In this document: one piece after another, positions 1 to 7,152 of the stretch
How the letters are laid out: every line of letters starts with the position of its first letter
Position numbering within the stretch: the stretch's first letter is position 1
NCBI GenBank assembly: GCA_947373945.1
Contig: CANBZV010000005.1
Coordinates: forward strand, 1-37,477
DNA length: 37,477 nucleotides
DNA from: Moraxellaceae bacterium
GTDB taxonomy: Bacteria; Pseudomonadota; Gammaproteobacteria; Pseudomonadales; Moraxellaceae
Reading direction: 5' to 3'
Notes under the pieces: model-generated
The model's database searches: none
Seen by the model: only the letters and a program-made list of their open reading frames with translations
What the model was told of the DNA's origin: nothing
Made by a program: the position numbers and the translations under genes

Positions 1-368
1 GCAACCGAAAAGAAAATATGCAACAACTCCCCGTATGACACCTCGCTCGGATCAAAGGTAATTTGTACGGATTCGGCATGATCAGTAACACCCGTACTAA
101 CGACCTGATAATGCGCCGTCATTTCGCCACCACCAGCATAACCAGCAAATACTTTTCTTACACCGTGCACATGTTCAAAGACACCTTGCATACCCCAAAA
201 ACAGCCACCTGCCAATACTAGAGTTTGCCGGGTTGATGTCGTTTTGGGCTGATCTAATGCCGGAGGCGCAATGACTACAGGTTCTTCGGCGGCTTGTAGC
301 GGTAGTTGCCAGCCTGTGCAGATGGCTGTTACCAATAGTAGAGACATATATCGTGTGCTTGAAAACAT
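1..368 (-). CDS. msrA: Peptide methionine sulfoxide reductase MsrA with N-terminal signal peptide (partial, C-terminus outside window)
   Basis: Reverse-strand translation from ATG at 368: MFSSTRYMSLLLVTAICTGWQLPLQAAEEP...LVLAGGCFWGMQGVFEHVHGVRKVFAGYAGGGEMTAHYQVVSTGVTDHAESVQITFDPSEVSYGELLHIFF. GCFWG catalytic motif is diagnostic. Not in the ORF track because its stop lies outside the window. Confidence 0.93.
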   Translation of the reverse strand, partial: MFSSTRYMSLLLVTAICTGWQLPLQAAEEPVVIAPPALDQPKTTSTRQTLVLAGGCFWGMQGVFEHVHGVRKVFAGYAGGGEMTAHYQVVSTGVTDHAESVQITFDPSEVSYGELLHIFFSV

Positions 369-465
369 CTTCCCGTACTCCAAATGTCATACCCTAAAAA
401 TAAACTCAGCATGAGATGACATAGCTTTGATGCAGGAACTGGACAGGTGTTACAACGCATGATCG

Positions 466-522
466 TAGGGGCGAATTTATTCGCCGATTGTTTGCGGAAA
501 TAGGCGAATAAATTCGCCCCTA
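466..522. repeat. REPIN/REP-like inverted repeat (20-bp perfect arms, 17-nt loop)
   Basis: TAGGGGCGAATTTATTCGCC (466-485) and GGCGAATAAATTCGCCCCTA (503-522) are exact reverse complements. Confidence 0.8.
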
Positions 523-587
523 AGCTTGCATATGTCGGCAGATGGACTCCAAATCGAGTCGGGAATGGCGAAAGGCAAACCCATAAA

Positions 588-618
588 AAAACCCTGCATA
601 ATCAATATGCAGGGTTTT
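588..618 (-). terminator. Intrinsic terminator for the 638-1018 gene
   Basis: Stem accctgcat/atgcagggt with flanking A-run (T-run on minus strand), just downstream of the stop at 638. Confidence 0.75.
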
Positions 619-637
619 CTTTAATCGCCACTAAACG

Positions 638-1018
638 TTAAACCACGCGATTTTTTGGCTCTACCGCTAACGGCGACTCAATCACCGTTGCTTTACTTTC
701 TTCTAACTGCTCTGTTTCGCTTTTTAAATTTTTCTGAATAATTAATTGATCTTCAATCGCTTCAAAGGCATGACTCGCCAACTCACCGACTTCCTGATTG
801 ACACGGCGAATCGCCTCATAAACCTGACCAAAGCTTTTATCCCACAACTCATCGCGCTTTTCTGGCTCGACATTGAGCAAGCCATTTTTCTCTAATACCG
901 AAAAAGGCAAATCTGCGATGGTTTTATGAATTTGCTCGACCGAGGTCGCGCCTTTATCAATTGCTTGTTGCACGAGGTCTTTCAAGGCTTCTAAACGGGT
1001 TAGGGTTTTACTCATCAT
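638..1018 (-). CDS. Small helical phasin-like / conserved hypothetical protein
   Basis: ORF of 126 aa with RBS-like aaggagagg upstream; helical sequence KTLTRLEALKDLVQQAIDKGATSVEQIHKTIADLPF; phasin-like character is a weak inference. Confidence 0.6.
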   Translation of the reverse strand: MMSKTLTRLEALKDLVQQAIDKGATSVEQIHKTIADLPFSVLEKNGLLNVEPEKRDELWDKSFGQVYEAIRRVNQEVGELASHAFEAIEDQLIIQKNLKSETEQLEESKATVIESPLAVEPKNRVV

Positions 1019-1105
1019 CCTCTCCTTATCAATAAATTTTGCCCTTCACACACGGTCATCCCCGACGACAGGAAATGATGATGCGGAAGGACAAAATATT
1101 AGGGT

Positions 1106-2263
1106 CTACGCCGCCACACTTTCAGCAGCAGGGCTAGTAAACATTGACATGACGGAGCTTACTTTAGCAATCGCAACATCAGCACTGGCCTCGACTTTAC
1201 GACGAGTGGGCAAGGAATATTTGAAAATCCGTTGCACAACTGTCGCAAACTGCTTGGTAAAGGGACCGGTGTTGTAATGTTGACCATAACGGGCACAGAT
1301 TTCCTGTACTTTCTCGGCCATTTCCGGATAACGCAACGCTGGAATATCAGGAAACATATGATGTTCAATTTGGCGGCTTAAATGGCCAGTCATAAACTCA
1401 AAAGTTCTGCTACCGGTAATATTGCCCGAACCACGCAACTGGCGCAAATACCACTCACCTCGTGTTTCGTTTTCGATGTTATCAGGAAACATTTCGGCAT
1501 CGGCAGTGAAATGACCACAGAAAATAATGCCAAAAGTCCATAAATCACGAATGGTATTGGCGGCGATATTACCCGTTAATACCGGCAAAAATGACGGCCC
1601 GGCAAGCACCGGAAAAAAGACATGATCTTTGGCGCTTTGACGTAGCACTTTTTGGGCAAACGGTTTTAAATCGGCACCTAATTGGGCAAACGATCGTGTA
1701 CCGTTGGCAACATTTTCCAGCTCTAAATCATAGAGCGAAATGCCCCATTGGAAATTAATCGCCAAGGCTGCCGCGCTTAACGGCTGCACTAGATGATAAG
1801 GCTTCCACGGTTGTTCATCAGTTAAACGCAATACTGAATAGCCCACATCGCGGTCACGGCCGACGACATTGGTATAGGTATGATGAAGGTAGTTATGAGA
1901 GTGACGCCATGAAGCGCTCGTTGATGCATGATCCCATTCGTAATTGCTGCCACGTAAACTGGCATCATTCATCCAGTCGTATTGACCATGAATGACGTTA
2001 TGACCCAGTTCCATGTTTTCAATAATTTTCGACACGCCCAACAAGCTTGCACCTGCTAACCAAAAGGGCGGCAACCAGCCCAACACTAAGGAACTACGAC
2101 CCGCGATTTCGGTATAACGCACCAGATTACGCACGCGATAAATATAATCAGCTTCTTTTTTGCCGACTGTCGCTAGTGTGTCTTTGCGCAAGCTATCTAA
2201 CTCGTCGCCAAAGGCTTTGACTTCAGCAGCCGATAACACCCGACTTTTACTGATAGCACCCAT
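1106..2263 (-). CDS. Membrane fatty acid (acyl-CoA/acyl-lipid) desaturase
   Basis: His boxes in GHNVIHGQYDW, HSHNYLHHTYTN, RQIEHHMFP. ORF track starts at 2293, but ATG at 2263 follows a strong RBS (agggagagga) and aligns with the paralog start. Confidence 0.9.
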   Translation of the reverse strand: MGAISKSRVLSAAEVKAFGDELDSLRKDTLATVGKKEADYIYRVRNLVRYTEIAGRSSLVLGWLPPFWLAGASLLGVSKIIENMELGHNVIHGQYDWMNDASLRGSNYEWDHASTSASWRHSHNYLHHTYTNVVGRDRDVGYSVLRLTDEQPWKPYHLVQPLSAAALAINFQWGISLYDLELENVANGTRSFAQLGADLKPFAQKVLRQSAKDHVFFPVLAGPSFLPVLTGNIAANTIRDLWTFGIIFCGHFTADAEMFPDNIENETRGEWYLRQLRGSGNITGSRTFEFMTGHLSRQIEHHMFPDIPALRYPEMAEKVQEICARYGQHYNTGPFTKQFATVVQRIFKYSLPTRRKVEASADVAIAKVSSVMSMFTSPAAESVAA

Positions 2264-2293
2264 GATTCCTCTCCCTAACACGATCCGTTTCAC

Positions 2294-2325
2294 GCTTTCT
2301 TCTGCTGATAGCAGCAGAAGAAAGC
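2294..2325. other. Strong 13-bp stem-loop in the leader between the two desaturase genes
   Basis: gctttcttctgct (2294-2306), gatagc loop, agcagaagaaagc (2313-2325); perfect inverted repeat. Confidence 0.75.
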
Positions 2326-2355
2326 TGAGGGGGGACTAAACTTACAAACAGAACA

Positions 2356-3516
2356 TTAAGCTGCTAATTTATCGGCGATCACTTTTGGTAATGGCACGAT
2401 CCGCGCAACTTTTGCACCTACAGACTCTTTAGCCACGTCGGCTTTAGGGCCGATTGGCAAGGCGTATTTGAAAATACGGCCTACCACTGTCGAGAACTGC
2501 TTGGTGAACGAGCCTGTGTTGTAGTTCTGGCCGTAACGGGCAGCAATTTCTTGCACCTTAACTGACAGCTCTTCATAACGTGCTCCAGGAATGTCTGGGA
2601 ACATATGGTGTTCAATCTGATGGCTCAGGTTGCCGGTCAAGATGTTAAAAATCTTGCCACCTTTCAGGTTACTGGAGCCGCGCAACTGACGTAAATACCA
2701 GCCACCACGCGTTTCGTTTTCCAAAATTTCAATCGGGAACGTCTCGGCATCTTCAGTAAAGTGACCACAGAAGATAATCGCGAAAGTCCAGAAGTTACGC
2801 ATCAGGTTGGCGACGAAGTTACCTGCCAACACTGGCAAAAACATCGGGCCAGCCAGTAACGGGAACAAGATATAATCCTTGCCGAACTGACGACGCATTT
2901 TCACCACCATCGGCTTCAGTTGTTGACGCACTTCAGCCCAAGTCTTTTCACCGGCAACTACTTTTTCCAACTCCAGCGCCTGCAACGCCAGTGTCCACTC
3001 AAAAGTCACCGCCAAAACAGTCGCTAGAATCGGGTTGGCAAGGAAACGTGGCTCCCACTTTTGTTCGGGGAACAAACGCAATACGCCGTATCCGATGTCG
3101 TGATCCATGCCGCGAACATTGGTATAAGTGTGATGCATAAAATTGTGGGTATGACGCCAGTTATCAGCAGTACACACAGTATCCCACTCGTAGGTGTTAC
3201 CACGCATCGAGGCATCGTTCATCCAGTCGTATTGACCGTGCATGACGTTATGGCCCAACTCCATGTTCTCAACAATTTTCGATACGCCGAGCAACGCAGT
3301 ACCAGCTAACCATGCTGGTGGCAACCAGCCCAAGAACATCAATGTCGAACGGCCAGCCACTTCACTGTAACGGACAAAGTTACGAATTTTGTAGATATAG
3401 TCGGCATCTTTTTCACCCAATGACGCCATTGTTTCTTTACGCAACGCATCTAATTCGTCGCCAAAGGCTTTGATTTCTTCAGTGCTTAAGTCACGGCTTT
3501 TGCTGGATGTAAACAT
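2356..3516 (-). CDS. Membrane fatty acid (acyl-CoA/acyl-lipid) desaturase, paralog of the adjacent gene
   Basis: His boxes GHNVMHGQYDW, HTHNFMHHTYTN, HQIEHHMFP; extensive similarity to the 1106-2263 product. Confidence 0.92.
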   Translation of the reverse strand: MFTSSKSRDLSTEEIKAFGDELDALRKETMASLGEKDADYIYKIRNFVRYSEVAGRSTLMFLGWLPPAWLAGTALLGVSKIVENMELGHNVMHGQYDWMNDASMRGNTYEWDTVCTADNWRHTHNFMHHTYTNVRGMDHDIGYGVLRLFPEQKWEPRFLANPILATVLAVTFEWTLALQALELEKVVAGEKTWAEVRQQLKPMVVKMRRQFGKDYILFPLLAGPMFLPVLAGNFVANLMRNFWTFAIIFCGHFTEDAETFPIEILENETRGGWYLRQLRGSSNLKGGKIFNILTGNLSHQIEHHMFPDIPGARYEELSVKVQEIAARYGQNYNTGSFTKQFSTVVGRIFKYALPIGPKADVAKESVGAKVARIVPLPKVIADKLAA

Positions 3517-3585
3517 GATCTTTATCTCGCTAAAATTTGCTTCGTTTCACTCCTCTCCCTAGGCATTAGGAAGAGGAAACAACAA

Positions 3586-4653
3586 TTAGATATCCAAGGT
3601 CACGGCGCTTAATGGCTCGCTGACACATATACGAATTTGGGTGTTTGGCTGGTCATCAATCGCGCCTGTTACTAGGTCACGCACCACACCCGACACTTTT
3701 GTGCAGCTACAGGTTTTGCACATACCGATACGGCAACCGTAAACGGGGCGTGCACCTGCGGCTTCAGCACTTTCCAAAATGCTCGCTTTGCTGTTGAGCA
3801 TCGTTTGTTGGCTGCGACGTAAGGTAATAGGCATGTCGTTAGCAGTCGCATCGCTGCTCAACGCCGCTGGGCCAAACAACTCTTGTTTCAATTGGGCGCT
3901 GATACCCTGCTCTGCCCATACTTTGCTGACTGCGCCCATCAAACCTTGTGGGCCGCAGATGTACGTCATACGCTCGGCATAATCAGCGTAAACATTCGCT
4001 AACTGCGTTGGGCTAAAACGACCGGTAATACCTGTTTCTGCCAAGGCATAATTCAGTTTCAACGATGGATGCTTAACCGCTAATTCCACCAACTCATCAG
4101 CAAATGCCAAATCTTTGTCGGTGTTGGCGTAGTACATCACCGCTACATCCAAAGTTGGTTGACGCTTTAACGCTTCAACCAAGATGCTGTAAATCGGGGT
4201 CACACCGCTACCACCAGCAATCAACAACATTTTGTTAGGTAATTGCGCGGGTAAGACAAAGTCGCCACCCACATCACCCAACTCAATGACATCACCGACA
4301 CTGAGGTTGTCATGCAACCAGTTCGATACTTTGCCGTTTGGCTGACGCTTTACTGCAATCTCAATGACGTTGTCAGTTGGTGCGCTGACCAAGCTGTAGC
4401 AACGCTCACGGAAGCTGCCGTCGATCATCACACGGAAGGAGACAAACTGACCGGCTTCAAAAGACTTCCAGTTTTTATTAGGCTGGAAAACAAAGCGTTT
4501 GATGTCTGGAGTTTCGTCATCAATAGCAACCACACGGGCAACAACGCGGCTGACTGTGAGCATTGGATTGACATGTGAAAACATGAAATCAAGCCAATCT
4601 TCTTTGACGAGGGTTCCGACAACACGATTGACGATAGGGTTAAGTGCTGACAT
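3586..4653 (-). CDS. Ferredoxin reductase (FAD/NAD-binding plus C-terminal 2Fe-2S ferredoxin domain), likely electron donor to the desaturases
   Basis: FAD motif RCYSLVSAP, NAD-binding GGSGVTPIYSIL, 2Fe-2S cysteines CRIGMCKTCSC; operon-like order with the desaturases. Confidence 0.9.
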   Translation of the reverse strand: MSALNPIVNRVVGTLVKEDWLDFMFSHVNPMLTVSRVVARVVAIDDETPDIKRFVFQPNKNWKSFEAGQFVSFRVMIDGSFRERCYSLVSAPTDNVIEIAVKRQPNGKVSNWLHDNLSVGDVIELGDVGGDFVLPAQLPNKMLLIAGGSGVTPIYSILVEALKRQPTLDVAVMYYANTDKDLAFADELVELAVKHPSLKLNYALAETGITGRFSPTQLANVYADYAERMTYICGPQGLMGAVSKVWAEQGISAQLKQELFGPAALSSDATANDMPITLRRSQQTMLNSKASILESAEAAGARPVYGCRIGMCKTCSCTKVSGVVRDLVTGAIDDQPNTQIRICVSEPLSAVTLDI

Positions 4654-4676
4654 GACTGAAACTCCAAACTAAACAT

Positions 4677-4694
4677 AGTGAACATCTGTGCACT
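4677..4694. promoter_or_regulatory. Candidate TetR (FabR/DesT-type) operator O1
   Basis: AGTGAACA-TC-TGTGCACT, imperfect palindrome (7/8 arm match), 24 bp upstream of the reductase start. Confidence 0.65.
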
Positions 4695-4717
4695 AAATAT
4701 AACGCATTTAAAAACTT

Positions 4718-4735
4718 AGTCAACACTTGTACACT
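4718..4735. promoter_or_regulatory. Candidate TetR operator O2
   Basis: AGTCAACA-CT-TGTACACT, same 18-bp architecture as O1. Confidence 0.6.
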
Positions 4736-4922
4736 TAATTTTTAAAAATTTGTCGTCACGCCCTACATACCTTAAAGCAAAAAACATATTAAATAGTTGA
4801 TTTTAATCAATAAAAAACAATTTTCACTACATTAAAACAGTGTACAAAAAAGAAAACAGTTGATGTAATTATCTAGATACAGGCTTTTTATTTGGCTAAT
4901 AGGCGCATTTTTTGTTAAAATT

Positions 4923-4940
4923 AGTGCACACCTGTAACGA
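4923..4940. promoter_or_regulatory. Candidate TetR operator O3 in front of the regulator
   Basis: AGTGCACA-CC-TGTAACGA; good left half, degenerate right half; 13 bp upstream of the proposed ATG at 4954. Confidence 0.5.
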
Positions 4941-4953
4941 CCGACAGAACACT

Positions 4954-5601
4954 ATGACGATTCGTGACGAACGTAAGCAACAAACACGACAAACCCTACT
5001 CGATGCTGCGCTCAAATTGATGAGTGACGGCCGCAGTTTTGTCAGTATTAGTTTGCGCGAAGTGACGCGTGAAGCGGGTGTCGTACCGACGGCGTTTTAT
5101 CGTCATTTTCGCGATATGGATGAACTGGGTTTAGCGCTGGTTGATGAGGTATGCCTAAACTTACGCCGTTTATTACGTGATGAGCGCTTGAAAGCAGGTG
5201 CTGGCCATATTGCCATTCAAAGCTCGGTGATGATGTTTTTGCTCTATGTCCGCCAAGAAGCGCGTTATTTTGACTTTTTGGCGCGCGAACGTTTGAGCGG
5301 CTCGGTAAAAATCCGTGAAGCAATTCAGCGTGAAATTAATCATTTAGCGACTGACTTAACCGTCGATTTTCGTTTATTCCCCGAAATGCAAAATCTACCC
5401 AGCGATGACCTAAATATGATTGCCAATTTAGTCGTCAATACCGCGATTAACTGGTGTGGTGAGATTTTGTCCCTACCGGCTGAACAAGTACGTCTGCAAT
5501 ATGAATTAAGCATGCGCGCCGTCAAACAACTGCGGCTGATTTTTGTCGGCGCGATGCACTGGCGCAGTGATAAAGGCGAGATTGCCAAAACTGCCTCATA
5601 G
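4954..5601 (+). CDS. TetR-family regulator, FabR/DesT-like, divergent from the desaturase operon
   Basis: N-terminal HTH: MTIRDERKQQTRQTLLDAALKLMSDGRSFVSISLREVTREAGVVPTAFYRHFRDMDELGLAL. The track's start at 4912 overlaps O3; ATG at 4954 matches family N-termini better. Confidence 0.88.
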   Translation: MTIRDERKQQTRQTLLDAALKLMSDGRSFVSISLREVTREAGVVPTAFYRHFRDMDELGLALVDEVCLNLRRLLRDERLKAGAGHIAIQSSVMMFLLYVRQEARYFDFLARERLSGSVKIREAIQREINHLATDLTVDFRLFPEMQNLPSDDLNMIANLVVNTAINWCGEILSLPAEQVRLQYELSMRAVKQLRLIFVGAMHWRSDKGEIAKTAS

Positions 5602-5812
5602 CACTCTCCTTCATATAGCGCTATCCTGGCCGCGTTAACAGCCCTGCAATGCTGTCATTATTCAGACTCGCAGAAAACCATTTTTTGTATCTGTTCGCAT
5701 CTCCTGCAAAATTCATCTGCTCCTGCTGTACTTTCTATGCCGCGGGGGATAGTGTATAAATTAAAGTCGATTTAGAATCGCCAAGACCTTCTTATTTTCA
5801 GGGATAGACCCT

Positions 5813-7135
5813 ATGCGCTTTCACTCTCTTTATTTAGCCGTTGCGCTGATGGCCGCCGCACCTGCTTTCGCAGATGATGTATTACAACAAGCCGACACAC
5901 TGATTCGTCAACAACAAGCAGCTCAAGCTTATGAGCTATTAGCACCATTAGAAGACGAACGCGCAGGCGATCCTCAATATGACTACTTACTTGGTGTCTC
6001 ACTATTAGAGACTGGCGACCCTAGTCGCGCTATCTTTGCCTTTGAGCGTTGCCTAGCCGTTGAACCTAAAAATGGCCCTTGTCGTGTACAAATGGCACGT
6101 ACGCATCTAGCCATTGGTGAAACACCTGATGCTCGCGCTGAATTACAAACCATTAAAGAATACAACCCACCTGCTGATGTGCAGGCATTGGTTTCCCAAT
6201 ATTTGGGCGTCATTGATAAAGTTGAAAAACAGCAAAAACGCCACATCACTGCCTACGCCCAAGCAGGGGTCGGCTATGACAGCAACATTAATAGCGCACC
6301 ATCCGATGCCAATAAAGCTGCCGCGATTTTTCCAACGGTGTTTGGTATTGCACCCACTAACCCAACTTCCGAAGAAGCAGGTTATGCCAGTGTACTGGCG
6401 GGAGCAGGTCTACAATACAAAATCACGCCAAGCTTGATTGGCTTGGCTGATATCAACTTGCAAAATCGTAGTTTCAACAATCACAATGAATCAAACTATC
6501 AAACAGCCGATGTCAGTGCAGGTGCCGCCTATCAGCACAGTCGCTCGCAAATTATTGGCAAACTGCAATATCAAAACATGTGGTTAGATAGCCAGTCGTA
6601 TCGTAACTCCTTCGGGGTTTTAGGGCAGTATCAATATAGTGTGTCTGATTTGGCGCAACTGGCTGCTTTCACGCAATTGAATCAATTACGTTACGATGGC
6701 GCGCTGTCTAATCGCGATGCCGATCGCATGACACTCGGTGTAGCTTACTCACAAGCGTATGACTCCAAAATGAGTCCCGTTTTCTACAGCAGCTTGTATG
6801 GCGGCAACGAAAACACTAAAGAATCGGCGTTCGACTGGCTAAGCCAAGACTTTTTAGGCTTACGAGTGGGCGGCTCACTACAACTGAGCGAGAAGCTAAA
6901 ACTCAATGGGGCTGCCAGCCTCGAAAAACGTGACTTTCAGGCTAGCTTCCCATTTCTGTTAGTCCCGAAAAAACGCGAAGACTCACAAGTTGATCTAAGT
7001 ATTGGCTTAGCATGGAAACTATCTCCCAAGTTAAGCCTACAACCCAATTATGCTTATACACGCACCAACTCCAATATCGATACCATTGACTCTACTCGTC
7101 ATATCGTGGGTGTTGATTTGCGTTTTGACCTCTAA
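5813..7135 (+). CDS. TPR + C-terminal outer-membrane beta-barrel protein (Slam / DUF560-like)
   Basis: Signal peptide MRFHSLYLAVALMAAAPAFA; TPR-like LLGVSLLETGDPSRAIFAFERCLAVEPKNGPCRVQMARTHLAIG; GVGYDSNIN motif followed by alternating beta-strand pattern to the C-terminus. Confidence 0.78.
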   Translation: MRFHSLYLAVALMAAAPAFADDVLQQADTLIRQQQAAQAYELLAPLEDERAGDPQYDYLLGVSLLETGDPSRAIFAFERCLAVEPKNGPCRVQMARTHLAIGETPDARAELQTIKEYNPPADVQALVSQYLGVIDKVEKQQKRHITAYAQAGVGYDSNINSAPSDANKAAAIFPTVFGIAPTNPTSEEAGYASVLAGAGLQYKITPSLIGLADINLQNRSFNNHNESNYQTADVSAGAAYQHSRSQIIGKLQYQNMWLDSQSYRNSFGVLGQYQYSVSDLAQLAAFTQLNQLRYDGALSNRDADRMTLGVAYSQAYDSKMSPVFYSSLYGGNENTKESAFDWLSQDFLGLRVGGSLQLSEKLKLNGAASLEKRDFQASFPFLLVPKKREDSQVDLSIGLAWKLSPKLSLQPNYAYTRTNSNIDTIDSTRHIVGVDLRFDL

Positions 7136-7152
7136 GCAAGGAGCACACAGAT

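Noticed and set aside
175-390. 71-aa minus-strand ORF
   Set aside because: Overlaps msrA in another frame; the msrA frame has the signal peptide and GCFWG motif.
3061-3309. 82-aa plus-strand ORF within a desaturase gene (similar antisense ORFs at 3779-3982, 4312-4578, 14218-14496, 14784-15116)
   Set aside because: All opposite well-supported conserved genes with no independent coding evidence.
6114-6437. 107-aa plus-strand ORF overlapping the TPR/barrel gene in another frame
   Set aside because: The 5813-7135 frame has signal peptide, TPR and barrel features; the alternative frame has none.
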